A stretch of DNA of 64,000 bases from Eleginops maclovinus (GCF_036324505.1 NC_086368.1:6304521-6368520); one strand, 5' to 3'; positions 50,565-62,383 are shown, counted from the stretch's first letter. A program made the numbers and translations. Notes: generated by a model from the sequence alone, not told the origin.

Positions 50565-51719
50565 GTGAGCCACAATGATCCGCGTCACGTAAAACTCCTT
50601 AATAGTGGTGTAGCTAAGAAATACTTTAGCAATTAGCAGTTATTTAAGGCCCTGATTAGTTCCTGGAAAGTAGCATACAAACATCTCCATGAAGCTGTTT
50701 GTTTAGTTCTCTGTTTTTTTAATAGCTCTAACACTTCTGACATGCACACACAGCGGTAGAATAATAGCTTCACTGTAGGATAACGAGTTTGTTTACTGAT
50801 ATCGTTTCTCGTAGCCAATGGGAATTGTGAACCAGGAGTTAGTCTACTCCAACCACATCAGCTCTGCTACTTTCTCACATTGAGCAGTTTGCTGAAACTT
50901 TCTGTTTTTTCGCTCCCTTAAACTTATTCACAGCTTGATATCGGAGTGTTGAGCAATGGATCTCTGTCATGCAGGGTTGAAACCCAACACATCAAACACC
51001 TGTGGGATGCAGTAGAAAATACAAAACACTTGCATGTGTTAACAGGGATGTAGACAGTGACCTGGTTCAGGATCCTGCAAGTCTTTGTTTCACTTTCTCT
51101 TATGCAATTAGTAACATAAATACTCTACAACTTGCTTTTATTTATTCGAACAATATAAAAATGCATTTTTGATTTACTCAATATTCCGTATTTGTGGTCT
51201 TGGCATAGTGTAAATATATCATTTATTATATATGATGTCAGCAAATTGTGAAAACCAATTCGAAGCTCATGTTTGCAGAGGCTATGGGTTCCTGTTTTGG
51301 GTCAAAATCCTAAACGTGTGCAGGTAACGCAATTTTAGCTGTTTGTTTTTGACGATGGCATAATTAAATTACCATTACCATAATTTTATCATAGAGGGAG
51401 TTGACGAAAGTACTACTCTGACCTGGCATTCAGACTTTTACTTCTTCACATTTTCCAAAACTCAGTTCTTTAGACATTTTTATATTATATAGACTATTTA
51501 TATTAGTCCTGGATCCTGATTCCTGGATCCTTAGTCCTGGATCACACGTCGTGGCTGTGCCTGTCCCTGTGGTCTGGCCTATTGCTCACCTTACTACTTC
51601 TTTGATGGCACCCACAGGATTGTTGACATCCACCTGGATCCATCGTCTTCTTATTTATAGACGCAGACATTTTCAGGCACTATGTTGTAAATGTCTTATC
51701 TTTTTAATCAACATTCAAC

Positions 51720-53339
51720 TAGGGGTGGGCGATATACCGGTATGATAGTAAAAATCGGTATTGTGCTGCGCTATGATGTGAATTTTGAGATATCGTTGAT
51801 ACCGCGGTATTCATAAATTCAACATTCTTTGTCTTCTGAAGTATATTCAAACGGGCTTCGGAAGATTAACCTAACAACAGATCTCCGCTGGATTAATGAA
51901 TGCCTGGACGTGTTCCTACATCCTGTCAGTTCCTAAAACAGCTGTGCACAGAGTTCTCGTGCACATAATTTCCATACAAAAACGCTCCACGAGCTCCTTA
52001 TAAGGGCATGCAAGACGTGTGAACAATCCGGACTCCACAGGCAACGCGAAAGCAACTTTAAACGATCAAAATCATGACATTATTTTAGGACATCACGATG
52101 TCTAGTAGAATCATGAATGTAGATGTGAAACGGAATTTTTTAGTCCGCGATAAGCATAATAGCGTGTTTAGAACAAAGTTTTGGAAATCTTTTCCCCCGT
52201 GACTGATTTCGTAACTTCTAGCAAGCAGGGGCTGGCTTGAGCGGAATGGTTTTTCAGTGAGGAGACTCACAACGCTAAATGCATATGCAGTGCATGATAT
52301 TAGCCTACTGTAATTATGCCCATTATTTGATTTAAGTCATACAATACAACAGAAGGTAAGCAAGAAATAAAGGCCTGGTCCATATACAAGCCTGCCCCAA
52401 ATAAAGGCCAGTGCGATGTGCAGCCTAAGTAAATAAAAGCACTCGGCCACAATTTGAGGATTTACGGTGTAGACCTATTTTTATGAGCGGACGTTGCAAG
52501 CATTTTTTGCTGCGCGGAAGTAGTGCTAGCAATAGTGGATCCAAAACAAGAAGACGAAGAAGAAGAAGACATTGAAGAAAAAGAAGACATTGAAAATTAA
52601 AGATGAGTCAACAGGCAGAAAAGAATACCCAGGTGCAGGAGGCTGAATTGGTGAAAAAGAAAGGGGGCACCTCTGTAGTGTGGAACTGGTTCGGTTTTAA
52701 GATCTCCGACCTCGAACAAAAAAATATCTTATGTAAAGTGTGTCGCCATGCTGTTTTAGCGAAAGGTGGAAACACCACCAATTTATTAAATCACCTTAAA
52801 ACGATGCATGTACGAGAATATGCAGATTGCATCAAAATGCGAGAAGCAATCAGCCCAGGAGCTCGACCAAAGACAAGCCAGACTTCCACTCAATCGCTTC
52901 AGCAATCACTACAAACATCATTCGCTGCCGGTACTCGCTATGAGCGGACAAGCAAGAAATGGAGAGACATCACGGAGGCTATAACCCATCACATTGCGAA
53001 GGACATGGTACCCATCCAAACTGTGGAGAAAGTGGGTTTCAAAAAGTTACTTCAAACTCTGGACCCAAGGTACGAGATCCCGAGCCGCAAGTACTTCAGC
53101 CAGAAATGCCTGCCTCAACTTTACTTGGAATGTCGGGAGAGAGTTTACGGCAAAGTAAGCCAAGTCGATTTATGATGTTAAAATACATATTTTGCCTCAA
53201 CTAATGTCATTTAACTAAGAAGGGCTATTCAAATGTGATTCAGATTGTTTTCCCCTCATATATCGTGATATAATATCGATATCGTCTGGACAGTGAAAAA
53301 TATCGTGATATGAATTGTACCTCATATCGCCCACCCCTA
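51720..53339 (+). mobile_element. hAT element, internally deleted, in DENND6A intron 1
   Basis: The inverted ends are TAGGGGTGGGCGATAT and its complement at the right (ATATCGCCCACCCCTA), with the exact 8-bp target duplication CATTCAAC at 51,712-51,719 and 53,340-53,347. At 1,620 bp it is about half the size of an autonomous relative. It carries an open N-terminal transposase ORF in the DENND6A sense direction but no catalytic or dimerisation domain. Confidence 0.93.
52603..53175 (+). CDS. ZBED1/4-like hAT transposase N-terminus, truncated
   Basis: An uninterrupted 190-codon ORF. Residues about 20-75 form a BED zinc finger: SVVWNWFGFK, then CKVC, then NLLNHLKTMH supplying the Cys and His ligands. 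A Ser/Gln-rich linker follows, then DITEAITHHIAKDMVPIQTV and FKKLLQTLDPRYEIPSRKYF, the conserved segment preceding the hAT catalytic core. The ORF then ends at VYGKVSQVDL. The coding text GGCAAA GTAAGC near 53,150 could be a retained splice donor from the parent gene. The DDE/RNase H core is absent, so it cannot transpose alone. It is transposon-derived; a host role is possible but unsupported. Confidence 0.85.
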   Translation: MSQQAEKNTQVQEAELVKKKGGTSVVWNWFGFKISDLEQKNILCKVCRHAVLAKGGNTTNLLNHLKTMHVREYADCIKMREAISPGARPKTSQTSTQSLQQSLQTSFAAGTRYERTSKKWRDITEAITHHIAKDMVPIQTVEKVGFKKLLQTLDPRYEIPSRKYFSQKCLPQLYLECRERVYGKVSQVDL

Positions 53340-53850
53340 CATTCAACATCTATTGAACCTCTGTCCTGGAGGAGGGATCCCTTCCTCAGAGAGATCCCTT
53401 GGGGGGTATATTTTGGAACTTTTTTTTGTCCGATGTGAGGGTCCAAGGTGCCTTATTCATGTTCTGTACAAAAGTCCAATGAGACAAATGTATCGTGCCA
53501 TATAAATAAACTTTGATTCAATAGTTGATATTTCAGTCAATACCTTAATGCCGTAGGTATCGCGTTATCTAGATATGTATGTTATTCTCAAATGTAGATT
53601 GCATTAATCGCTTAAAATTACACAATTTGCATACCTTTCTAAAATGTTACACTAAAAAAGGCAACATGTGTATTGTAGTATGGTGACAAATCAAGCACAA
53701 CATAAAAAAGTAAATTACCTGGTGACATTAGACCAATAAAAGACCATTACTTTTTTTAAACCTTTAATGAGAATGTGCTGTTGTTTGGTTTAGCCATGTT
53801 GAACACTGTTTTTAGACTTGGGTTGTTAACTTTGGTATTCTGTCTTCCAG

Positions 53851-53889
53851 GTTATTTATCCTCATCACTCTAAACTGTCAGAGAAAGAG
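53851..53889 (+). CDS. dennd6a: DENND6A coding exon 2
   Basis: 39 nt encoding VIYPHHSKLSEKE between acceptor CTTCCAG and donor GAG then GTGAGT, phase 0 at both ends. It matches DENND6A directly after LELGQAVE. Confidence 0.95.
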
Positions 53890-54150
53890 GTGAGTCAGAC
53901 GAAAGGGGGGTGATTTCTGGAACATTTCAATATTAAGATATTAACTAGGCTTTTGTAAATAAAGTCACTAATAAGGAATGAACACTTAATCCCAGAAATT
54001 TGGTAGATTATTTGTTTGTATTGTCTTTGTTCATACTGATCTTCGTTGTTCTCTTACTGTTCACTGTCTGTGTATATTTATGTGTCCCTGAATCAAGCTG
54101 AGATTCATTTATTAAAATAATTTAAACAAACAATATATTTTCCTTTTCAG

Positions 54151-54193
54151 AAAACAAGCATCTGCTACCTTTCCTTCCCTGATTCCAACTCAG
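54151..54193 (+). CDS. dennd6a: DENND6A coding exon 3
   Basis: 43 nt encoding KTSICYLSFPDSNS plus one base, with acceptor CTTTTCAG and donor TCAG then GTGAGT. The CYLSFPDSNSG block is strongly conserved in the family. Confidence 0.95.
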
Positions 54194-57100
54194 GTGAGTT
54201 CCTTCTTCAGCCTTTTTAAACATTTGTCTCTGAACAGAGCAGTACAATCAGATCACTGTGGAGACTTTGCCGTAAGTTTATGGTGATGTGTCAGATTAAA
54301 GGTCATGTTAAGCACTTTCCTAAGAATAGACACACTCTTATGTCGTATAAAGAGCTGGCTGTTATAGAGACAGCAAAGATGCAACTTGTTTTTTAAATAC
54401 TAAAATAAAGGCTCAGATTTACAGTCAGTTCCCCCCTGAAGAAACTCAGTGTTGCATGCCTTAAAGCTTGATGGAGAATATTAAATGCTGGTTTCTTTTT
54501 CAGTGTCCGCACTTCTGACCAATCGGTGCTTAACTATTGGATGTTAGTTTAAGTAAACTTATAGAAATTGTGAAAAACCCACTTAATAAAACATCAAGGT
54601 CGTTTCAGGTTGTCATGCTGGTGACCTTTAGCCTTTCAACCTGTTCAAACCGATGGAACGAACCACACAACATACTGTTCACCAAGATTTTGCAGCTGGG
54701 CTTTTATTTATTTAGTTTGTAATCTTCCAAATGTAATTCTGGATGAGAAAGTCTTGTCTCTGGCACTAAACCTGGGAGCTCTGGTTTCAGCAGTCACCTT
54801 TAAATTTTTCTTTCAAACAATCAAATTAACATTTGATTTATAAACCTTAAATTACAAATATGTCTGAGGGCTGTGGACATGGGACACCCTCAGTCCCAAA
54901 CCTGGCACCACACAAGGTAATCTCCCAAAGAAACCCTAAAATGAAGCAGGAAAACTTGAAGAAACAGCAACAGATGTGGTGCTAAAAAATAAACAACATA
55001 TTAAAATGACAACATAGGAGTCCAAATGAGAACGTGAAAGAATATATCTTGAAATCGGAGATGTTTGTGGTGTCAGCGACAGTCAGAGGACACTTTGAAA
55101 ATTGTCACGAGTGTAACACTACACGGGAGAAAAAGTTTGTGAGGGATACGTTTACACACATACTCTCTTTGGGATGGTGTGTGTTGTTCTGCAGGTGTGA
55201 GCTTGTGTTGAGTCACCGGGACATCGAGCTGACCAACATCCGGCCCTCAGGATAAGGACAGGATTACGATAAAATGCTTACAGGGCTTGAAGATGTTTGT
55301 CAAGATAGAGAGAGAGGAACAGAGATACAGACATTGCACTGCAGCTTTCTATTTCTCTCTCTTAGTAACTTACTTCATCAGAGTTGGCATCATTTGTCTT
55401 CAGTCCCATTGACTGTAGGGAAAAGATACAAACAATTCTGAGTGTTCAGAAAGGAGAAGTCGAAAAACGGCAAACAGGATTTTAAGGGTAAATCGCTGAC
55501 TCAGCTCTACTCTTTGGGGGTTTAATTCACGTATACATGATAGGGTTGTAAGAAAAATGTTGATACAACTGGAAATAACTTGTTGAAAATGTTGATAATC
55601 ACTTACAACCGTTCAGAAAAAATATGGTTGCAGGACTTCAGTTGAGAAACCCGTGCTGCTTTACAGTGTTATATCATGATGCCCTGAATATCAATATAAA
55701 GAACAATTACAAGTACTTGTGAATATAACATTCATGATCATTAATATTGTTAGGTTATTAACAGTGCTTTATAGCCACTTTATTAACCAATTAGACATAT
55801 TGTGTAAAACTATAGGCTTTAAACTTTAGGCTTTTCCTACAGTGATGATTAAGTATATTTTTCTCTTCTCTTGGTCTTCTCAGTGGATTACAGGGTTACA
55901 CACACTCTGATAGAGGCGCATAAATAAAATCAAGAGCATTTAGAGTCGCTGAAGAAAATGCAGACTGAATAGAGCAGTGATTCAGTCGCTTGTTTCCCCC
56001 TGGGTGGTCCCAAACACAACCTGGTGATGTCATGGAGTCTTTTCTGAGCTCTAGGAAGTGTGTGTGAGTGTGTGTAGTGGAATGCTTTGAATTGTGAGCT
56101 GAAGTGTGTGTGTTTTTGCTTGTCTTGTTATTTTAAACTCATATTTTCCCCATCATCTCTTCTGCTGTGTCTGCTGGAGGATGTGCGAAGGTCATGTGGG
56201 GGTTAAAGGCTGTTCAATGACTCATTGGGCACTTCCTATTTCCTCTTTCTTTCCGCCTTCTTCTAACAGTTTTTTGCAATATCGGGAAGAAACCAAAAGG
56301 ACACTGATTCGAGCTGACTGGTGCACGTTTAATATCACACAAAAACACATTTAAATCAACTCTGGCAACAGTGTAACAATAATAATAACAGGTTGACTAT
56401 ATATAATACCAGTGATGGGCAAGTTACTTCCAAAATGTAATACAGTACATATAACTTATTACTGTCTTTTTAAAGTAATAAGTTACATTACATTATTACT
56501 GTCTCTGAACTGTAATGAGTTACACTACTTTTGGGTTACTTTGAGTTACTTTCACCAAAATAACCTCTAAAGTTTGGCTTTAAATGCTAAAATGTAGTTT
56601 ATTGCAGCTCAATAATTAAAGCTATCTATCTATCTGGCAGTACATGCTGAACATTAAGAAAATAGTTAGAAATTAAACTCATGCTCCGTTTAAGTGGGCT
56701 GAATTATATGTGACACCGGTAACATGGCGTCTCTGTGTGTTATTGATAACATGTTAGTGGAGCCTCTGCACGGCCCTGTGACCTGCTGTATATGAACGAG
56801 TCTCTTTTCAACGTTAGCTCACCTTGTCAATGGTGTGTTAACGGGGATTTGGCTGACAAGCTTTCTAAAAGCCGGAGATTCCACAGAGGACAGAGTCTGC
56901 ATATCTTCAACACTCTGCCACGAGTCTCTGAACTTCTCAGGGTTCAAGAGGCATGCTGACCGAGAGAGAAAGTTACCCTCTGTTGCTTTGGCCTGCGCGC
57001 ACTCCTGTCTGTTTCTTTTCTTTTCTCCGAGCCTGCAGCTCTGCATTGTGACCCTGCAGCTCTCAACCACAAATCTGTTTCTGCAGCCCTCTTAACCAAT

Positions 57101-57926
57101 AGTAAACAGGCTCACTGAGTTACTATTCTACTTGAACGATTGTTCTCTGGTGTCGGAATGTCTTGCGATGTTTGTCAATTCTTAGAAACTAAACACCACA
57201 TCATTTTGGGTTAAAATGTGTTGCAGCTGCATTACTGAGAATTGTAACAGGTATAATGTTACCCACATTTCAGAAGTAATGCGTTATATTACTGCGTTAC
57301 AGCAAAAAGTAATACATTACTGTACCTCTGTTACTTTTGTAACGCTTTACACCCAACACTGTATAATACATTAACTTTCATAGTGAATTATTTCCTCCTC
57401 TCAACAGGGATAGAATAATTCTGAATGAAAAATAGATCCATAGAGTTGCTCAGTTTTTTTGAGAAATGGAACTGATAAAGGAAGAAAAATATAGAATTCT
57501 TGTCATAGAAAATTGACAAAAAATATATGTATATTAATGTTCCCTTAAGTTTCTGTTAAACAACTTTTATTTACTTAATAAATACAGGCTTTCATTAATA
57601 CAAATATTTCAAGATATTTAATTTTATGTCAATTATAAAAATGATGTTAATGCCAACATATTCCTAATTCTTACTCTCAATACTGACTTTATAAGTTTAA
57701 AAGAAGAAAACTAATATATTAATAAATGTTTTAATATAGAGTTTAAAAAACATATATAGGATTGTTTTCAAATTGAATTGATTTATTGTAAATGAATAAT
57801 TACCTGTAGAAATATTATCAAAATGCATTGTATATAAATTATGTAAATGCTAATAAGTTCCTTATCCTACTCTTAATACAGGCAATTTGATCCCATGGTA
57901 ACCGCATCACTCTCCTGTGTTCACAG
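54194..57926. other. DENND6A intron 3
   Basis: It contains the hAT-like element at 56,410-57,361. The rest (54.2-56.4 and 57.4-57.9 kb) is AT-rich with no recognised feature. Confidence 0.5.
56410..57361 (-). mobile_element. hAT-like non-autonomous element, copy 2 (inverted)
   Basis: A 952-bp element with ends CAGTGATGGGCAAGTTAC and ...CCCAACACTG, flanked by the perfect 8-bp duplication TATAATAC (56,402-56,409 and 57,362-57,369). It is the reverse-complement relative of 17,581-19,397 without the BEL/Pao insert. Its minus-strand 83-codon ORF (57,070 to 56,819) differs from the other copy's at two residues by eye (K for E in AQAKATEG, L for M near the end). It sits in DENND6A intron 3, about 0.8 kb before exon 5. 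Confidence 0.85.
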
Positions 57927-58039
57927 GTTGCCTTGGCGATACCCAGTTTTGCTTCAGATTTCGTCAGGGTTCCAACAGGAAGTCATCGCTTGGTGTCTTC
58001 CTTGAAACAACCGACCGGGATGCCCCACCCTGTCTGAAG
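57927..58039 (+). CDS. dennd6a: DENND6A coding exon 4
   Basis: 113 nt, phase 1 in and 0 out. It encodes [20 protein letters not shown] followed by [18 protein letters not shown]. The first half is near invariant and the second half is variable in the family. The acceptor is TTCACAG and the donor is AAG then GTTAGG. Confidence 0.92.
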
Positions 58040-58108
58040 GTTAGGACGCAGGAAACATGCAGCGATGTATATATCTGAATCCTCTGCTTTACTGATATAA
58101 CACTCATT

Positions 58109-58109
58109 C

Positions 58110-58154
<45 letters not shown>
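58109..58154. repeat. (CTGT)n microsatellite before DENND6A exon 5
   Basis: About 45 bp of CTGT units forming a pyrimidine-containing run just upstream of the exon 5 acceptor (gtgttgcag). Confidence 0.95.
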
Positions 58155-58161
58155 GTTGCAG

Positions 58162-58242
58162 AGGGAACAGGGCCATTACTATGGTTACGTGTACTTCCGT
58201 CAGGTGCGAGACAAATCCCTGAAGAGAGGATACTTCCAGAAG
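58162..58242 (+). CDS. dennd6a: DENND6A coding exon 5 (source of displaced copy)
   Basis: 81 nt, phase 0, encoding [20 protein letters not shown] then [17 protein letters not shown] is a DENND6 signature. The acceptor is TTGCAG and the donor is AAG then GTGAGC. This exon and about 135 bp of the following intron are repeated exactly at 20,089-20,315. This is the functional locus because flanking exons 4 and 6 are in place and in frame. Confidence 0.96.
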
Positions 58243-58657
58243 GTGAGCGTCAGAATGCAGAGTAACTTTTACACACTAAAACCTCGCCAATACAAAAAAC
58301 ACCAATATATAATCCGACACTAGTCAATAATAGGTCAAAATAAAAGAATAGAATGTTTTATTGTAACCATACAGCAGTGTCCTGTTATCAGTAGAGATAT
58401 GGAAGGTATTGTTCATTTTATTACTAAAGCGATACATTTCTCCAGTGTTTTTATGGACCGTAAAGTTCATTTTGAATGTGGCACGGCATATTTCTCGAAC
58501 TTATAATAATAAATGTCGACTCTCAAATAAAAAATGATTCTCTATTTTGCAGCCATTAACGTTTCATTCAGCAATAATGTACTTATCAGTACTTCGTCCT
58601 TAAAGTCATTTATCAAGCTAAAACTTCAAGACATATGTGTGGTTTTCCCTCGTCCAG

Positions 58658-58763
58658 TCTCTGGTCCTGATCAGTAAGCTGCCCTACGTCACCTTCTTCC
58701 ACTCGCTGCTGAAGATCATGGCTCCAGAATACTTTGAGAAACAGGAACCCTGTCTGGAGGCTG
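58658..58763 (+). CDS. dennd6a: DENND6A coding exon 6
   Basis: 106 nt encoding [20 protein letters not shown] then [15 protein letters not shown] plus one base. The acceptor is CGTCCAG and the donor is GCTG then GTCAGT. It matches the [10 protein letters not shown]...APEYFEK block of DENND6A. Confidence 0.95.
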
Positions 58764-59093
58764 GTCAGTCTACCTGTCTTAATGTTTTAAACAAGATCAA
58801 CTTAATATTTCATTAATCTCTGTAAGGGAAATTCAGGTTTAATAGCAGCAAGAGCGATAAGAGATCGTCTCTTGTTTTCTTTCTCTATGCAACCTTCTTT
58901 ATAACTACACTCTTGCAGAAACCTCTCACTGCACTCTTTTTTAAAGGGTTTTAACTAAATCTAACCTGCATTACTTTAAGCTAAGTGTACCTAATAAACT
59001 AAATGTATAGAAACCTTGTTTTACTTTTAGTAAAGCGGAAGAATGTTTCAACTGTAATCTGATTCAGACGGCTGTTTGTGTATTGATTGACAG

Positions 59094-59173
59094 CTTGTAA
59101 CGACATGGACCGCTGGCCAACACCCCATCCTGGAAGAATACTCACACTTCCAATTATGGGTGTGGTCATCAAG
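59094..59173 (+). CDS. dennd6a: DENND6A coding exon 7
   Basis: 80 nt encoding [20 protein letters not shown] then MGVVIK, with acceptor TTGACAG and donor AAG then GTACAC. The donor passes straight into a CA repeat of about 75 bp. Confidence 0.95.

Positions 59174-59251
<78 letters not shown>
59174..59251. repeat. (CA)n microsatellite at DENND6A exon 7 donor
   Basis: The repeat begins within the splice donor hexamer (GTACAC) and continues about 75 bp. Confidence 0.97.
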
Positions 59252-59255
<4 letters not shown>

Positions 59256-60005
59256 TCTCAACAGGCTGAGGTTGTTCAGTGTGACTTGTCACAGCAGGTA
59301 GAGCTCAGGTGGTGCAGTACCTCCAATTAGCAGCTATTATTAATGGAGTTAGAAACACCGGTGTTTGGGAAGTCAACATGTCCTTTATAGGAAGAGTGTA
59401 TTGTGTTTATTTTACAGAGACTTACTGAAACTTTAAGTCTTAAGGGGTTTTCTTTATCTCTTCAGCTCTATCGTGTGAACTTAATAGTATTTTCTTATTG
59501 GTTAGCTGTTACAGTATTTTATTTGTTCTTATTAATTGTATCTTTTGCAGCTCTGTGTTGTTTTACTTTATTATATTTACATATTTTAGCTGCTGCACTG
59601 TTTTCTAATTTGTTCAATATTTATTTCATCATTTTATTTTAATATTTAAATATACTTTTTTAAATGTAATATATTTATATGAACTGCACTGTTGTGTGAT
59701 TTGTTTGGTGTATGTTTTTATCTTTGTATCGTTTGAATATAATTGAGTTATTTTCATATGATTTTAGCTGCTGCAGTATTTTATTATATTTGACTTTAGA
59801 CGGATATGGTTTAGTTGAAACTCTTTTATGTTGAGATTCTAATAATATTTTGTTCCACTTAAGATATTTTATATTCTTATATATTTGTATATTCTATAAG
59901 ATGATTTGGCTACTACTTTACAGAAATTGTTGTTGACATGACAATAGAAATTGTGTGTCCAACTAAAACAAACGATGACCATAACTGATCTGTGTGTTGC
60001 TGCAG

Positions 60006-60065
60006 GTTCGCATCCCGACCTCTTACGACAAACCAGGAACATCACAGCTAGTCCAGTCTGCTCAG
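60006..60065 (+). CDS. dennd6a: DENND6A coding exon 8
   Basis: 60 nt, phase 0, encoding VRIPTSYDKPGTSQLVQSAQ. The acceptor is TGCTGCAG and the donor is CAG then GTGAAC, again followed directly by CA repeats (60,069-60,118). Confidence 0.94.
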
Positions 60066-60068
60066 GTG

Positions 60069-60069
60069 A

Positions 60070-60118
<49 letters not shown>
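60069..60118. repeat. (CA)n microsatellite at DENND6A exon 8 donor
   Basis: About 50 bp of CA with one CAAA interruption, starting four bases into the intron. Confidence 0.95.
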
Positions 60119-60119
<1 letters not shown>

Positions 60120-60217
60120 TTGTATTTTCTCTGGGTATTATGTTTAGCATGAATGTGTAAACATTTTTTGAAAACATCATTATTTCCACTGAAAGAGAGT
60201 GTGTCTTGTGTTTTCAG

Positions 60218-60273
60218 AGTGACAGTCAGGTGTCCATCGTGCTCCCAACCATCCATGAGGTCGACCTCTTCAG
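60218..60273 (+). CDS. dennd6a: DENND6A coding exon 9
   Basis: 56 nt encoding SDSQVSIVLPTIHEVDLF plus two bases, with acceptor TTTTCAG and donor TTCAG then GTGAGA. It matches the ISVILPTVHEVDIFR region of the family. Confidence 0.94.
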
Positions 60274-60787
60274 GTGAGACTCCAGGTCACTTTGTTTATC
60301 CACTGAACGTATGCTTGTGATTAAGCCTGTTGTGAATCTCATTTTTTACATTCAAAGCTTCTATTGAGGTTTTTAGACAAATAGATACATATAATATTGG
60401 TGTATAATAATCTTGATCTGCAACTATAAAGAAATACTGGAATTAGACAGAAGAAATGCAAAAAGTTAAATATCAAGTTTGCTAAGTTTGTTCTTCGACA
60501 TAAAATACCACACTGGGGAATTTCTGTAGCTTTTGAGTGTCTACAAAACAGCGATTTCCAACAACTGGATTAATGAGTCACCTAAACATCATCACACTGA
60601 ACACAAGTCTGCTTCTGCTTAGTGGTGGAGATGTGAAGTCATGTGGCTGTGCTAATTGTTTATAGCTGTTAGTTACAAAAAGTTTCATGAACATTTGTTT
60701 GCCTCAAAGCTTATATTTGCAGTAATCCAAAAGGAAGCTGTGTTACACACTTTAAATCTCTCTATCTCTCTCTTTCTCTCTCTCCAG

Positions 60788-60910
60788 ATGTTTCTACCCA
60801 GTCTTCTTCCACATACAGATGCTGTGGGAGTTGGTGTTGCTGGGAGAAGCCCTTGTTGTCATGGCGCCGTCGCCTGCAGAGTCGTCGGATACCGTGCTAG
60901 CGTGCGTCAG
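60788..60910 (+). CDS. dennd6a: DENND6A coding exon 10
   Basis: 123 nt encoding (R)[20 protein letters not shown] then [20 protein letters not shown] plus two bases. The acceptor is preceded by a long CT tract (TCTCTCCAG) and the donor is GTCAG then GTGAGT. The core cDENN segment LWELVLLGE...VMAPSP is conserved. Confidence 0.95.
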
Positions 60911-61403
60911 GTGAGTCAGCCAATGTGACAGACAGGTGCAAGCAGATATAGATGCCCGGCATTTTATAGCAAATTTGAGGTTATATTTATTTAAATGTAA
61001 TGTGTATTCTTAGTCTTAAAGATTTGTGTTGCTAAGACGGACATTTGGAGAAATATGTCCTTATTTATCCATCTGAAAAATCCCATTTACCGTGTCAAAA
61101 TGTTTGTGAGATATGCAACTTGGTCAAAAAATGAATCAGAATTCCTTTATTCATCCCAAAGAGGGAAGATTTATAATAAAAGTAGAGAGACAACATATAA
61201 AAACACTACTAAATAAAAGGGGGGGGGAGGAGGAGGAGGAGGAGACTATCATGTAGAATGTAGTGTGATTTTTTTTCTTTTTTTTTCTCATTGATGCCAT
61301 TCGTTGTTTTTGGATTAGCTCTCTGACTTCTGCTCCTGGGAGTCCTGGCGTTATTCGGGCTTCAAACATTAAGATATATCCCTCTGTGTCCCCCTCTCTG
61401 CAG

Positions 61404-61499
61404 CTGCATCTCTCCTCTGCGTTATAGCAGTGACTTCCGGCCGTACTTCACTATCCACGACAGCGAGTTTAAGGAGTACACCACGAGGACGCAGGCTCC
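61404..61499 (+). CDS. dennd6a: DENND6A coding exon 11
   Basis: 96 nt encoding (S)[20 protein letters not shown] then [11 protein letters not shown] plus two bases. [19 protein letters not shown] is a hallmark of DENND6 proteins. The acceptor is CTCTGCAG and the donor is GCTCC then GTGAGT. Confidence 0.96.
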
Positions 61500-61859
61500 G
61501 TGAGTAAAGCACACCAGCAGCTAACATCTGAAATCTGCCGCATTGGCATACGTTCAATTTACCACAAAGCAGATCATTTTCAGCTTTATATTTGAATGTT
61601 TTTACTGATCATTCAACTAGTGTCCGTCTCAGTATTAAAATAAATCAACAGTCAGAAATGAGTCTTTAAATTACAGGAGAATTAACACTCTGTAACAAAC
61701 TAAAATCATAATTGATCTTCACCCCCTGAAAAACGTAGGTTTGTTTGAATTAAACATCCTGCTCTTGGAAATCTGTCTGTTCCTGTATGTGTGCATAAAG
61801 ATTTGGTATTATATTCCTGAGTAAAGCATTGTAAATTCCTCTTCACTCTGTTTCTGCAG

Positions 61860-61954
61860 GCCGTCAGTCATTCTGGGAGTGACCAATCCTTTCTTTGCTA
61901 AAACGTTGCAGCACTGGCCGCACATCATCCGCATCGGAGACATGAAGCAAGCAG
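61860..61954 (+). CDS. dennd6a: DENND6A coding exon 12
   Basis: 95 nt encoding (P)[19 protein letters not shown] then [12 protein letters not shown] plus one base. The acceptor is TTCTGCAG and the donor is GCAG then GTAGAT. The [20 protein letters not shown] block is nearly invariant. Confidence 0.96.
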
Positions 61955-62383
61955 GTAGATCACCGTGCTGCCAGTCCAACGTGCTGTTTGTCTTTAAATA
62001 ATAAATAATCATAAAAGTGAAATGGCATGAACTTGCAATACAGTGCAGTCCGCTATAACATAACCTTTACCCTCACAGAGGATAGATTTATAATCTGTGG
62101 CCAAGAATGTAGAAGCCCCTTTCCATGTGGGGATGCTTCTCCACTACATCCATTATCCTTTTCACTCCATTTGGCTTTACGCACTTTAATTCTTTCTCTA
62201 TTCCTTCAATCGAATCTGGTGTTTTATATAAGAATCGTTCCTGTAAACTGAATGAGGACCTTTTCAAAGTGCATACAAAGTTTATCTTACAACTATATTA
62301 AATATTTGATTACTGTACAGCTGTAAGTCAGAAGTTGGGTAACACAAAATAAAACCTGTCTGATATTTCCATCTGGTCCTCAG

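Larger units (their letters stand above)
51490..53520 (+). repeat. Common teleost repeat split by a hAT insertion
   Basis: The flanks of the hAT at 51,720-53,339 read as one continuous repeat when joined: ctggatccatcgtcttct and tttttaatcaacattcaac on the left, and catctattgaacctctgtcc, gatgtgagggtcc and a polyadenylation-like aataaactttgattcaa end on the right. The pattern resembles a frequent fish repeat ending in ataaatttgattg. A 14-15-bp unit (tcctggatccttag and variants) is repeated at 51,505-51,545. The exact limits are uncertain. Confidence 0.5.
50565..53850. other. DENND6A intron 1
   Basis: It contains the split repeat and hAT element listed separately. The remaining parts (50.6-51.4 and 53.5-53.85 kb) show nothing recognisable. 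Confidence 0.5.
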
